Source: Shimazuella kribbensis DSM 45090 | GTDB taxonomy: Bacteria; Bacillota; Bacilli; Thermoactinomycetales; Thermoactinomycetaceae | Assembly (NCBI RefSeq): GCF_000428065.1 | Contig: NZ_ATZF01000010.1 | Location: 124,001 to 188,000 of the forward strand | Direction of reading: 5' to 3' | DNA: 64,000 bases | In this document: in pieces, positions 43,233-52,419 of the stretch | Layout: each line of letters opens with the position of its first letter | Numbering within the stretch: the stretch's first letter is position 1 | Position numbers and translations under genes: made by a program | Notes under the pieces: generated by a model | What the model was told of the DNA's origin: nothing | The model's database searches: none | Seen by the model: the letters and a program-made list of their open reading frames with translations, nothing else

Positions 43233-44279
43233 TTAATGATACGTATTCCCATGATTCAGTTCAAAGTCGATATTCATTTTATCCGGAATTTGTACATAGA
43301 GGGTATATTTTCCTGACTTTGGCTCTTTGTTGTATTCGCTTAGTGGATCAAAAGAATGGATCATGTTCTTCCATAAATCATCGGTTGTATAGGTGATTAC
43401 TGTTTTTCCTGATGCATCTACTATTTTATAGTTGATTTTCCCATGAGTATCTCCATTGTTACGTGTATTTAAGTAATTTTGAACCCCCGAAAGGTACGTA
43501 AAATCAAGATATTCCTTCCATTTCCCATCTCCTACTTCACCGCTATAACGTACTTTTTCATTAGCAAAAGACCAATCGGAACTTTCCACGTTTCCTGGAT
43601 TCTTTTTGTATTCTTCCCAGAGTTGCTTGAGTTTTTTCCCTGTGTACTCTTGAAACAAATCATCTGAATACTCTTTATTTTGAACACGTTGATGAATCTT
43701 TACCATCGTACTTGGATAAGAAATATCCTGAATCCATGCAAAAAAACGCGCTGTCACCCCATAACTATCTGTATAATTTTGTGTATTATTTACAGGAGGA
43801 TATTGCCGAGTATCGAGGATCGAATAACGATTACGTGCATATTCTGCCATTCCTTCTAAAAACCAATCTGGAGCATGGACTGTATCTGGATATGCATCAA
43901 CTACATGAAATAATTCATGTGCTAGTAATCCTTGATCACTAGGATTTTCTTTTGCATAATCCGGATTCATATAAATGGTATTTCCCTTGGTATAAGCATA
44001 AGGATATTTTTCGTTTCGTTCGAATTGAAGAAAAACTTCAGTAGGAGCTTTTCCAGTGCCAAACTCTTGTGCCATCTGTTTGTATGTACGTTTAAATGTT
44101 GTTTCATAGTTGCTGACAATTGAAGACATATTCGAATCACTATAATCGATCGTCAATTTGTAATCTCCACTTGTGACTACTTTTTTCGTTGCATGTGCGG
44201 GTTGAATTCCTAATGAGAATATAGTCACTCCCATCGCAATTGCAACAACGACACCCTTTTTGATGACGGATAGCCCCAT
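43233..44279 (-). CDS. Secreted metallopeptidase-like protein (basic secretory protein family)
   Basis: A 348-residue exported protein. A signal peptide ends near PAHA (about residue 31). The zinc-binding HELFHVVDAY (near 122) and the EGMAEYARNRY block about 20 residues later match the HExxH plus glutamate-zincin-like pattern of the basic secretory protein family. A C-terminal domain of about 130 residues resembles a bacterial pre-peptidase domain that binds surfaces or substrates. ATG 44279 has AGGAG at 7 bases. Single gene with its own terminator; composition is host-like. Confidence 0.8.
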   Translation of the reverse strand: MGLSVIKKGVVVAIAMGVTIFSLGIQPAHATKKVVTSGDYKLTIDYSDSNMSSIVSNYETTFKRTYKQMAQEFGTGKAPTEVFLQFERNEKYPYAYTKGNTIYMNPDYAKENPSDQGLLAHELFHVVDAYPDTVHAPDWFLEGMAEYARNRYSILDTRQYPPVNNTQNYTDSYGVTARFFAWIQDISYPSTMVKIHQRVQNKEYSDDLFQEYTGKKLKQLWEEYKKNPGNVESSDWSFANEKVRYSGEVGDGKWKEYLDFTYLSGVQNYLNTRNNGDTHGKINYKIVDASGKTVITYTTDDLWKNMIHSFDPLSEYNKEPKSGKYTLYVQIPDKMNIDFELNHGNTYH

Positions 44280-44389
44280 TTCCATTCTCCTTATCTATCC
44301 ATTAGAATGCTTCTATATTAAAGAATATTTCGTATATTATCAATGAACAGAATAAGAATATGTTTTGCTAAATGAAGAATAAAACCAGT

Positions 44390-44418
44390 GATGGCGGCTG
44401 CGTGAAGCAGCCGCCATC
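44390..44418 (-). terminator. GC-rich hairpin after the 44437-45231 gene
   Basis: A perfect 12-bp stem GATGGCGGCTGC (44390-44401) with 44407-44418, loop 5 bases. The minus-strand T-rich stretch begins only 5 bases later (ACTGGTTTTATTC). Confidence 0.7.
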
Positions 44419-44436
44419 GATCTGAGATCGCGTTCT

Positions 44437-45231
44437 CTACTCTACCTTGGAATCAGATGAGAGGAACTTTTCGATTGCGCTGACGATGTTCTTTTTCTCT
44501 TCTGGGTTGGGGGTGTGCTGCCCCCTCGGGAACGACTTGATCTCGCAGGAGACTCGCACATGTCGCTCGATGTGCTTTGCGCTCTCTTCTTTGACCGAAG
44601 CATCCTGACCTGACTGGAAGAGCACAAGGGGAACAGTGACCTTCGGAAGAACCTTCTTCCCCTTCCGGATGATCGTCGCGAGATCACGCATGTTGCTCCA
44701 CGCAACCAGTGTGTTCGCGCCTTCTGTTCCGCCCTTATGCACAAGGCCCAATCCCTGATACTCCTGTACCAGCTTCTTGCCCTTGATTTCCAGATGATAC
44801 ACAGAATGCATGAATGAAATCTTGGACAGGAGCAGAGGAAGACCGAATTTCAAATGGAGCTTGTAAGGCGCATTGACCATTCCAACGCCTACAACCTTCC
44901 GGACATCTACCCCTTCTGTCTTGAGCTCTTCCAGAGCAAGAAGGGTCAAGTAGCCACTCATGGAGTGACCAATCACGAAGATGCGCGAAACGTCCTCTCG
45001 CTGGATCAGCTCCAGGAGCGTTACCCCGACATCCGCAATCCAGTGATGGTAGTTGTAATTGGCCAGTTCCTTCGCCTTTTCCCTTTCATCCGTGCTGTCA
45101 AACGCATGTCCGGAAAGGGTCAGGGAGCGAACCTCATGCACTGTGTTCCCGCAATCCCAAGGAAGTGCGAATTTCTCTGGAGTCGCAGTCCACCCATGAA
45201 TCTCAACAACAACCGTTTTACCTTGGTTCAT
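44437..45231 (-). CDS. Alpha/beta hydrolase, foreign-composition gene
   Basis: A 264-residue soluble hydrolase. The nucleophile elbow is GHSMSGYL (Ser near 89), a likely acid is in QSGQDASV (near 208), and the histidine is in RGQHTPNP (near 246). HGWTATP near residue 11 would be the oxyanion loop. The substrate is unknown. ATG 45231 has GAAGG 7 bases upstream. An ATGCCC/GGGCAT hairpin (45253-45268) lies in the leader and holds an AAGGAGG string. Codon use is GC-richer than its neighbours. Single gene with its own hairpin. Confidence 0.8.
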   Translation of the reverse strand: MNQGKTVVVEIHGWTATPEKFALPWDCGNTVHEVRSLTLSGHAFDSTDEREKAKELANYNYHHWIADVGVTLLELIQREDVSRIFVIGHSMSGYLTLLALEELKTEGVDVRKVVGVGMVNAPYKLHLKFGLPLLLSKISFMHSVYHLEIKGKKLVQEYQGLGLVHKGGTEGANTLVAWSNMRDLATIIRKGKKVLPKVTVPLVLFQSGQDASVKEESAKHIERHVRVSCEIKSFPRGQHTPNPEEKKNIVSAIEKFLSSDSKVE

Positions 45232-45518
45232 CCTTCATCCTTCGATCTCAGAATGCCCTCCTTGGGCATACTATCTTCATTTTATCAGCTTTGTGTACAA
45301 ATGAGGGACTGAAGGGGAAGTTTTTATTACAAGTTAGAAGATTTACCTGCCATCTCACCATCTATTAAAAATAGATCAGGAATTCAATTGAGCAAATTTA
45401 CTAAATGTTATTCCAAATATACTTGATATGGATGCCGTCTTCTATTTTTTCTCAAGTTGAGTAAAGGATAAATTTCGCAAAAAAGATGTAGGAAGGATAT
45501 CCTCCATACACCTTTTCT

Positions 45519-47477
45519 CTATTTCCAATCCTTATTTTGAATCTCTGTTACCGCATGACTATTTTCCAATGAGGAAAGATCGCCTAACTTTTCCCCTAAA
45601 TAAGCGGATCGTAAAACCCGCCTTAAAATTTTCCCATTCCTTGTTCGTGGTAACTCCGTAACTACATGTATTGCTTTTGGTTTTAATGGCTTACCTAGCT
45701 TCTCTGCTAGTAATATCTTTAATTCTTGTTCCAAATCATGTGAGATAGCAATGTTGTGATGAAGGGTAACAAAACACACTGCCTCGGTTCCTTTTATCTC
45801 ATCTGGTATACCGATAGCAGCCGCCTCCACTACTGCCTCATGGGACACCAATATACTCTCATACTCGACAGGCCCTACTCGCTTCCCAGCTATTTTTAGG
45901 GTATCATCGCTTCTTCCTTCAATAAACCAAAAACCTTGTTCATTGACTCTTGCCCAGTCTCCATGTACCCATGTATCAGAAAAACGAGACCAATAGGAGT
46001 TTTCATATCTTATGGAATCTTGCCAAAATCCTCTCGTCATTCCTGGCCATGCCTGCCGAATAACAAGCTCTCCCACATCATTTCGGATGGATGTACCTTC
46101 TGCATCAACAATATCTACTACCATACCAGGAATCGGACCATGAAACGAACATGGCTCCAAAGGAAGTCCAGGAAAACTAGATAAGATTCCACCAGATATT
46201 TCTGTGCCTCCAGAGTAATTGATGATCGAGCATCTCTTTTTTCCTACTTGCTCATATAACCAGACCCACGGATCTTTGTTCCAAGGTTCTCCTGATGAAC
46301 CAAATACTTTTAAAGAGGAAAGATTGTGCGCCTGTATCCACTGTGTTCCATGACTCATCAATGTCCGAATGGCGGTTGGAGAAATGCCTAGATGGGTGAT
46401 TTGATGTTTCTCTACCAAACTCCATAAGCGATCATAAGCAGGGTAGTCAGGTGTACCCTCATACAATACAATGGTTCCACCTAACAACAATGCACCAAAA
46501 ACCATCCAAGGCCCCATCATCCAACCCATGTCCGTCACCCAACAAAGGGTATCTTTGGACTGAAAATGAAATGCATATTTCAAATCTTGTGCTGCTTTCA
46601 ACGGAAATCCAACATGCGCATGAACTGTTCCTTTTGGTTTTCCTGTCGTCCCAGAAGTATAGAGAATCATACAAGGTGTTTCCCCATCCAACCAAATCAA
46701 TGGACTTTCATCTGACCCTTCATCCTGTAAAGATTGATACGTCACCCATTTTACTTGTTGATGGCTTGGCTGAACCAAATCTTTCTCTCGCTCAACAACG
46801 ATCACATGGGTAAGCGATGAACATGTTTCTCCTACTTTTTCGGCTTCCTGCCACAGCAAAATCTGCTTGCCGCGTCGATAAAAACAATCCGCAGTGATTA
46901 GTACTTTTGCTCCACTATCTTCTACTCTCGTCGCTACCGCCTCTGAACCATAACCAGAAAATACCGGGATCACAATTGCCCCGATCTTTGCAGCACCGAT
47001 CATCGCCACTACTGTCTCTGGTATCATTGGCAAGTAAAGAACAATCCGATCTCCTTTTTTCACCCCAAGTCGAAGCAAAGCCTGTGCAAATCGATCTGTC
47101 TCATGGGATAACTCTTTATATGTTACTTGTCGTCGTTCCCCGCCGTCGGATTCCCATAAAATCGCATTTTTTTGTGCTATTTCTCCTTTTGCATGTTTAT
47201 CTACTGCGTCATATGCAATATTCATTTCTCCTTCTGTATACCAACGCGTCCAAGCGATACCACGGGAATCATCCATCGCTTGTTTGTATGGCTTGTGCCA
47301 AGTAAGCCCTATTGCTTTTTCCATCTCCGACCAAAACCAATTTGGGTCTTTTTTTACTGCGTGATAAAGTTCTGCCATAGAACGAAAACCATATTGGTGC
47401 ATGAGCTGATACAAATTCGATTCTTCCCATTTGATAGAGGTTGGTAAATAAGATTGTGTTTCGTCACTCAATACCAT
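45519..47477 (-). CDS. Acetyl-CoA synthetase-like acyl-CoA ligase (AMP-forming)
   Basis: A 652-residue ANL-superfamily enzyme that activates a carboxylic acid with ATP and transfers it to CoA. It has an ACAS_N-like N-terminal region (about 20-90), the P-loop motif YTSGTTGKPKG (near 275), the hinge region GRSDDTLKIAGKRVGP, and the catalytic C-terminal lysine in RTRNGKILRRV, a lysine that is often controlled by acetylation. Overall closest to acetyl-CoA synthetases, but the acid is not certain. ATG 47477 has GAGG 9 bases upstream. Monocistronic. Confidence 0.85.
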   Translation of the reverse strand: MVLSDETQSYLPTSIKWEESNLYQLMHQYGFRSMAELYHAVKKDPNWFWSEMEKAIGLTWHKPYKQAMDDSRGIAWTRWYTEGEMNIAYDAVDKHAKGEIAQKNAILWESDGGERRQVTYKELSHETDRFAQALLRLGVKKGDRIVLYLPMIPETVVAMIGAAKIGAIVIPVFSGYGSEAVATRVEDSGAKVLITADCFYRRGKQILLWQEAEKVGETCSSLTHVIVVEREKDLVQPSHQQVKWVTYQSLQDEGSDESPLIWLDGETPCMILYTSGTTGKPKGTVHAHVGFPLKAAQDLKYAFHFQSKDTLCWVTDMGWMMGPWMVFGALLLGGTIVLYEGTPDYPAYDRLWSLVEKHQITHLGISPTAIRTLMSHGTQWIQAHNLSSLKVFGSSGEPWNKDPWVWLYEQVGKKRCSIINYSGGTEISGGILSSFPGLPLEPCSFHGPIPGMVVDIVDAEGTSIRNDVGELVIRQAWPGMTRGFWQDSIRYENSYWSRFSDTWVHGDWARVNEQGFWFIEGRSDDTLKIAGKRVGPVEYESILVSHEAVVEAAAIGIPDEIKGTEAVCFVTLHHNIAISHDLEQELKILLAEKLGKPLKPKAIHVVTELPRTRNGKILRRVLRSAYLGEKLGDLSSLENSHAVTEIQNKDWK

Positions 47478-47760
47478 TCACCCTTTCCTCAAACAAATCA
47501 ATCTAGCAAAACCAAAACAAAGACCTACAAATTATTTTAAAAGGCAACAAAGAAAATATGGTTAGAATGAAACAAATGACACGATATACGGATTGACGTT
47601 GCAGGTAAAAACGATAACTACAAAATAAATTTACTCTGACTAGCGATCTGCTATCACTGGTCAGAACAAAAAGAAAACGCTTACAAAAATGCAGCAAAAA
47701 ACTCTTCTTCTTTTTCATATTACCATATATTAAAAAGAAATTATTGGATAAAAGCTGCTA
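47478..47760. other. AT-rich spacer
   Basis: Upstream region of the acyl-CoA ligase gene. No gene, repeat or clear promoter motif is seen. Confidence 0.4.
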
Positions 47761-47765
47761 AAAAA

Positions 47766-47914
47766 CAGTTGGAATAAGCGTGTAGGGAGCAGCGGAACAA
47801 AGCATACATTATCACATGCCACTATCAAGTGGGAAACGAACAGTGATTTTACAAATCGCTGTTCGTTTTTTATTGCCAGTAACGCTTATTTCAGTTTTAT
47901 GTTCAACTGCTCCC
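47766..47914 (+). ncRNA. Candidate structured RNA or relic element with terminator
   Basis: Small stems GCAT/ATGC (47802-47819) and CCACT/AGTGG (47819-47832) lead into a strong terminator (AAACGAACAGTGATTT with 47853-47868, then T-run). Outside lie interleaved inverted repeats: AATAAGCGT 47773 with ACGCTTATT 47882; GGGAGCAG 47785 with CTGCTCCC 47907; CAGTTG 47766 with CAACTG 47904. No coding frame fits. It could be a small RNA gene or a small MITE-like relic. Confidence 0.3.
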
Positions 47915-47992
47915 TAAACCCCTACTACAAAACAGAGACATTCCGGTTATACAAACTATTTTCCACTAGAATACTCACATATAAAAAGCTAC

Positions 47993-48019
47993 GGGCCCAG
48001 ACCAATTTGATCTGGGCCC
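47993..48019 (-). terminator. GC-rich hairpin after the 48027-48896 gene
   Basis: GGGCCCAGA/TCTGGGCCC (47993-48001, 48011-48019). On the minus strand a T-run comes 5 bases later. Confidence 0.7.
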
Positions 48020-48026
48020 TTGCAGG

Positions 48027-48896
48027 CTAGTTCGGATATCCAGAAGATGCATGTGCATAGGACAAGTGTGCATCATAGCTGACACACTTGTCTTCGTTCT
48101 CGAGACGTTTGATCATGTCCGTCAGATGGCGAATGGAATCACCCAGCTTCTTTCGCCTGATGGCAAGAGTGTCATAAGCCTTCTCCATTCGGAAGGATGC
48201 TCTGACTAGAGCCTTGAACTTCTTATCACTGAGGATGGAGTCCTGCTTCATCTGTGTGAAGACGGAATCCAAAAGATCTCGTCCTTCTATCAAAAGACGC
48301 TCCGGTTCAGGAAGAAAAGGTTCACGGACTTCCACCAGTTCATCTGTCTGAGATGAAGGCAGTTCTGAGATTACCACTTCTGGGGAGACAGATCGATTGA
48401 TGAATTTCCTACGGAAAAACACAGAACGAAGTTGCTGCATCCCGTTTTGAAGCACTACATAGATCTTCCTCCTCACTCCAGTTTCCTTGCACAGAGCACT
48501 AGGCTCATTATCTGCAAGAGAGTCAACAGAGCCCAAAGAATCTCGCTCGTGATGGACGAACAGTTCCATCAACCGCGTGTGGAGAGCTATGAAAGACTTT
48601 CGTGTATCATGGCTGACTTGATTGTCATCGTCCATGAGTTGCTCGACGAAGTGCTTCAGATGCAGATTGCTATTGCGAAGCTTCTGCATTCTGCTGGATA
48701 TAGCTACAAAAGCCATACCCATCTTCTTGTTTGCCTTACACAGAGCTTCCAGCTCATCATCCGTAAGGACTTTGCCCTTCCTCACCTGCTTGAAAACAGA
48801 GTACAGCAACTCACTTCCTTCTTTGATCAGTCGCTCAGACTCCGGAAGCTGATTTTCAACCACCTGCTCCGACTTCTGGGCATCCTCGATAGCCAT
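48027..48896 (-). CDS. Duplicated helical protein of unknown function, foreign-composition gene
   Basis: A 289-residue all-helical protein, charged and without membrane segments. It consists of two copies of an 85-90 residue unit: the first begins LPESERLIKEG (near residue 17), the second LPEPERLLIEG (near 195), and both continue with LLxSVFxQ, a LxDxxxxAL helix and a KxxRNS/RKKLGDS helix. The linker (about 105-190) is basic in its middle (RRKIY, FFRRKF). No family is recognised. ATG 48896 has AGGAG 5 bases upstream. Codon use is GC-richer than host genes. The upstream TTTCAT - 17 bp - TATGAT pair is a likely promoter. Confidence 0.75.
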   Translation of the reverse strand: MAIEDAQKSEQVVENQLPESERLIKEGSELLYSVFKQVRKGKVLTDDELEALCKANKKMGMAFVAISSRMQKLRNSNLHLKHFVEQLMDDDNQVSHDTRKSFIALHTRLMELFVHHERDSLGSVDSLADNEPSALCKETGVRRKIYVVLQNGMQQLRSVFFRRKFINRSVSPEVVISELPSSQTDELVEVREPFLPEPERLLIEGRDLLDSVFTQMKQDSILSDKKFKALVRASFRMEKAYDTLAIRRKKLGDSIRHLTDMIKRLENEDKCVSYDAHLSYAHASSGYPN

Positions 48897-49075
48897 TTTC
48901 TCTCCTATCTTTGTTTGAGTCACTTAATAGGAAATGCAAACAGCATCATAACACTCATTTATTATTTATGAAAGAAATAGTTTTATTCATTTTAATAGTT
49001 TATTTCATTATTGAAAATTAAATGGGAAGGATCTATATCTTGAGGATATGTAAACAAATCATTTTTAAAAGTCGT

Positions 49076-49106
49076 GCACCCTGTTATCCGAAGATAGACA
49101 GGGTGC
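49076..49106 (-). terminator. Hairpin after the Nudix gene
   Basis: GCACCCTGT/ACAGGGTGC (49076-49084, 49098-49106) with an inner ATC/GAT. The T-run on the minus strand starts 5 bases later (CGACTTTT). Confidence 0.65.
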
Positions 49107-49165
49107 GATTGATGTGGGTTACATGCTTCGCACAGGCTTAGTACGTAGCTTCACTCACTGGTGTC

Positions 49166-49840
49166 TCACATGTTCAGTGCCGCCAGCAGCGACTCCTCCA
49201 GGTAAGGCCAGGAATCGTTCTCGGAGACCACCTTCTTGATCCCCTCGACGGACATCGGGTAGAAGACGAGGTGTCCCATCTCCTGATCGGGGTCGCTCCG
49301 CTGCGCGAAGAGACGCTCGCATTCCTCACGCGACGGTGCGTCGAACAGCCCGACGAAGTTGATGGTCCTCTGCTTGTCGTCGTAGACGATACCGACGATA
49401 CGCAGGGAGCGGGCCTCCAGACCCGACTCCTCGAGGATTTCACGCTTGGCGTGCTGGGCGAGATCCTTGCCGTCCAGAATCCCCGCGAAGGGGTAGTCCT
49501 TCTTGGCTCGCAGGTGATGACCACTCACGAACTCCCCGTCCTCGGTCTTTCCGAACGAGGCGATGTTGGTGGTCTTGAAGTTCGGGACGTAGACGCCCTT
49601 GATCAGCTTGCCACGAGACTGCCGGGCGGCGAAGGACGTCTTCCAGATGTAGATCATTCGACCGTTCTGGAAGACCTCCGCAGCGAAGACGGTGCCGTTG
49701 TTTCCGTTCGGGTTCTTCTCGTTCCAGTCCGCGTCGATGATGGCCTGATCCTCCTTGGAGAACAGGGGCCCCATGTCGCAGATCTGGGGCGTGTTGTCCA
49801 CACCCGGAAGCGAGAGGCCAGGGGTGGCGACGAAAGTCAT
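49166..49840 (-). CDS. Nudix hydrolase-like protein, strongly GC-rich foreign gene
   Basis: A 224-residue protein. The core of the Nudix box is present near residue 140 (REILEESGL), which binds the metal that hydrolyses nucleoside-diphosphate derivatives; the first Glu of the long consensus is not at its usual place. The N-terminal 60 residues hold no known domain. ATG 49840 has TAGGAGT 4-5 bases upstream; the longer frame to 49873 runs through a palindrome. Third codon positions are nearly all G or C, the strongest foreign signal in the window together with the 87-359 gene. Confidence 0.8.
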   Translation of the reverse strand: MTFVATPGLSLPGVDNTPQICDMGPLFSKEDQAIIDADWNEKNPNGNNGTVFAAEVFQNGRMIYIWKTSFAARQSRGKLIKGVYVPNFKTTNIASFGKTEDGEFVSGHHLRAKKDYPFAGILDGKDLAQHAKREILEESGLEARSLRIVGIVYDDKQRTINFVGLFDAPSREECERLFAQRSDPDQEMGHLVFYPMSVEGIKKVVSENDSWPYLEESLLAALNM

Positions 49841-49857
49841 GCTGACTCCTAGGTTGA

Positions 49858-49871
49858 GTGGGTATACCCAC
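49858..49871 (-). promoter_or_regulatory. Palindrome upstream of the Nudix gene
   Basis: GTGGGTATACCCAC, a perfect 14-bp palindrome 18-31 bp before the start codon. It fits an operator near the transcription start. Confidence 0.45.
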
Positions 49872-49966
49872 ACCAGTACTTGTCTATAAGGATAACATAT
49901 TTTCCACTTTAAAAGTTGGATCTATTAGAAAAACAAAAAAGATTGGGATAATTTCTGGTTGAGTCT

Positions 49967-50836
49967 TTAAACAAAATACTCCCCTTGAATAACCACCTTC
50001 CCCATTCCTCCAATCCATAAAGCATTCTCCTTCCCATCAATCTCCATCTCACAAGGCATATCGACTACTTCTCCCTGCTCCGCTATAATGGGAAATCGAC
50101 CAACAAAACGATCTATCTGTTGAAAATATGCCCCTAACGCAGCATTTCCCATCCCACATGCTGGATCTTCGATTCCCTCCCTTGGACAAATATTTCGTGT
50201 GTGGACATCAGCATGCGGATGAATGGTTTCAAACGTAAAAGCTTGCACCTCTTTTGCTCCAAGATGTTCGCAAAGATTCCCTAGAGATGCGATATCCCGT
50301 TTTATCGATAAAAGGGCAGCAAGAGACTGAACTGGAACAATAAGGTGTTGCAAACCTAAATCCACTGATAGTATGGGATAGTCAGGTAATAAATCTCCTT
50401 CGGTTATCCCAAGTGTTTGGGCAATCTTTTCTCTTTCTTGGATGACACTAGAATAAACAGGTTCTGCTTGTTTCATATATACTTTCGTTTCCTCGTCCTT
50501 CTCTACCATCCTCACTTGACGAATACCAGCTCTCGTTTCAATCCGATAATTCTCCTTCTTTTTACCATCAATTCTTTGTAGCTCATCCAAAGCCAGAAAA
50601 GCAGCTACCGTAGGATGTCCAGCCACTGGTATTTCTTCCGTTGGACTAAAATAACGAAAATGAAAGTCTGCTACCTTAGAAGGATAGACAAAAACAGTCT
50701 CTACTAGATTCAATTGCTTAGCTATTGGTTGAAGATATGCTTCGTCTATGAGGTGTGCATCATAAAATATTGCCGCAGGATTACCGACACCTTCTCTCCC
50801 TGTAAAACTGTTTACGACCATAAATGGATGTCCCAT
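49967..50836 (-). CDS. PhzF-family isomerase-like protein
   Basis: A 289-residue protein of the PhzF/diaminopimelate-epimerase fold, two similar alpha/beta halves. The family motif with the catalytic glutamate is in LNLVETVF near residue 45, and FSPTEEIPVAGHPT and EDPACGMGN are the phosphate/substrate-binding turns of the two halves. Most members are uncharacterised. ATG 50836 follows GGAGGG by 6 bases. Monocistronic, host composition. Confidence 0.88.
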   Translation of the reverse strand: MGHPFMVVNSFTGREGVGNPAAIFYDAHLIDEAYLQPIAKQLNLVETVFVYPSKVADFHFRYFSPTEEIPVAGHPTVAAFLALDELQRIDGKKKENYRIETRAGIRQVRMVEKDEETKVYMKQAEPVYSSVIQEREKIAQTLGITEGDLLPDYPILSVDLGLQHLIVPVQSLAALLSIKRDIASLGNLCEHLGAKEVQAFTFETIHPHADVHTRNICPREGIEDPACGMGNAALGAYFQQIDRFVGRFPIIAEQGEVVDMPCEMEIDGKENALWIGGMGKVVIQGEYFV

Positions 50837-51158
50837 ACGATTCCCTCCAACTATAAAAAAGAGGCATCTAAACAAATGGTGTCCCTCGAAAAATTTTAAA
50901 TATCACTCATCACAACTACTTATGTAAAGAGTATTTTTTTCATTTTCCTAAAAAATCACACTCCATTTTCCAACTCATGACATCTTATGGACTATCACCA
51001 ATCCAAACCTTACTGAGATTTTAAATCGTTTCAAATCTCCACTCTTTTAACTGATTATGAAAGGAGGCAAAAACCCCCTGATATAATATATAAGAAAAAG
51101 TATTTCACAAAAATAGGATTAATACGATATGATAGTACTAACGTCACAGGAGGTTGAA
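50837..51158. other. Spacer between divergent genes
   Basis: AT-rich, no gene. A TATAAT at 51083-51088 is a likely -10 for the coiled-coil gene, without a clear -35. The phzF promoter must be in the left part. Confidence 0.4.
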
Positions 51159-51875
51159 ATGGAAGTTGTCACCACATGGTGGATCTGGGCTATTCTGATG
51201 GCCTACCTCTGCGGATGGGTATGGTATGCGGAGCGAGATTTGAAGATCAAATCGACTGAAGTTACCAAGCTTCAGGCCGTGAATGCAGCCCTCGAAAACG
51301 CCGCCAACTCGGAAAAGAGGGCACATAACATCCGAGTCGCCGAGCTTCAGGAAAAGATCGCTTCTCTCCAAGCGGATGCAGCCAACCAGCTGAAGGAGCA
51401 GATCGCTTCGCTCCAAGCGAATGCCGCTATCCAGCTGCACCGCGCACTCGATGCCGAAAGGGAAATCCGGTATGCTCAAGTTGCGGAGCTGAAGACAACG
51501 CACCTCGCAGAAGTGAAGCAGCTTCAGGAAGCAGCTCGCAAGAAGCTTCAGAAGCAGAGGTCAGCAGCTGAAGAAGAGCAGGCTAGGATCGTCGCGAAGC
51601 TGGAACTTGCTCTCGAAGAGGGCAAGGTTCCGTTTGACGAGCTGGAACTTCTCTGGTCCCAAGTTCATGAGGCATCGAATGACGCTTTGAGGAGGCGGAT
51701 CGAAGGCTTGGAGACACAGAGCGCCAAAGAAGCCTCAAAGGTTCGCGCTTTGAGGGATCAACTGAAGCGCGCTTCCAAGACCATGGAGGGCATGGAGAGT
51801 CATCTTCTCCACTGCCAGGACCAGCCGGACTCGAACTCGGAGTGGGTTAAGCTGGTGACGGGATCACACCATTAG
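51159..51875 (+). CDS. Membrane-anchored long coiled-coil protein, foreign-composition gene
   Basis: A 238-residue protein with one membrane helix at residues about 6-23 (TTWWIWAILMAYLCGW), followed by about 190 residues of Ala-, Glu-, Lys- and Leu-rich heptads that should form a long coiled coil. It includes a short tandem repeat (EKIASLQADAANQL / EQIASLQANAAIQL). No enzyme motif. ATG 51159 follows AGGAGG by 5 bases. Codon use is GC-rich. A weak CCAGT/ACTGG hairpin (51893-51927) lies downstream. Monocistronic. Confidence 0.75.
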   Translation: MEVVTTWWIWAILMAYLCGWVWYAERDLKIKSTEVTKLQAVNAALENAANSEKRAHNIRVAELQEKIASLQADAANQLKEQIASLQANAAIQLHRALDAEREIRYAQVAELKTTHLAEVKQLQEAARKKLQKQRSAAEEEQARIVAKLELALEEGKVPFDELELLWSQVHEASNDALRRRIEGLETQSAKEASKVRALRDQLKRASKTMEGMESHLLHCQDQPDSNSEWVKLVTGSHH

Positions 51876-51969
51876 ATCCCTGTGGCATCTGTCCAGTTTG
51901 CGACGGTCTTGTACTGTTGCCGACTGGGCGCCATATAGAAGGAACATCTTTGTGTTTCTTATGTCTAGA

Positions 51970-52419
51970 TTAAATAAGTATAACTTCTCTTAGCTCATCT
52001 ATCGTCATTGTTCGAATTTCTTTTACAGAAGAAAGTCTTTGGTCATTTGTAATAAACAAATCTGATTGAGAAATAATCGCAGTTGCTAGAATAAGTGCGT
52101 CTGGTGTTTTGAGATGATATCTCCCACGAAGAAAGGCAGCACGCTCCGCTACTTCTACACTGACTGGTTCCACAAACAGATTTGGAAAATGAGAAAAGAG
52201 GATACGATAGCGTTTCTCTAGTGCATCATTACCTTCCCGAATTGGTTTAGTCAAAATTTCGGTAAAGGTAATAACAGAAGCAACTGCCTCTACTCCTCCT
52301 TCTTCCACTACCTCTAAAATCGCTTTCACCGTTTCGCCATATGCTGGATGTTGTTCAAATGCATAAATGAAGAGATTGGTATCTAAGGCGATTCGCCTAA
52401 CATCAGCAAAAAAATTCAC
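51970..52419 (-). CDS. PIN-domain toxin (VapC-like)
   Basis: A 149-residue predicted ribonuclease. The PIN-fold acidic residues are visible: Asp in ALDTNLFIY (near 12), Glu in TFTEILTKP (near 50), Asp in KTPDALILATA (near 104) and Asp in ITNDQRL (near 122). GTG 52419 overlaps the antitoxin stop (GTGA), with AAGGGTGGGA upstream. As toxin of a type II system it would cut RNA when freed from its antitoxin. Confidence 0.88.
   Translation of the reverse strand: MNFFADVRRIALDTNLFIYAFEQHPAYGETVKAILEVVEEGGVEAVASVITFTEILTKPIREGNDALEKRYRILFSHFPNLFVEPVSVEVAERAAFLRGRYHLKTPDALILATAIISQSDLFITNDQRLSSVKEIRTMTIDELREVILI

Noticed and set aside
49861-49870. GGGTATACCC as an IS231-type target duplication beside the Nudix gene
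   Set aside because: Only one copy is present and no IS231-like end stands next to it.
49174-49871. Several long open frames antisense or in other frames of the Nudix gene
   Set aside because: High GC makes stop codons rare; the frames have Arg- and Ser-rich shadow composition and only the Nudix frame has a ribosome site and motif.
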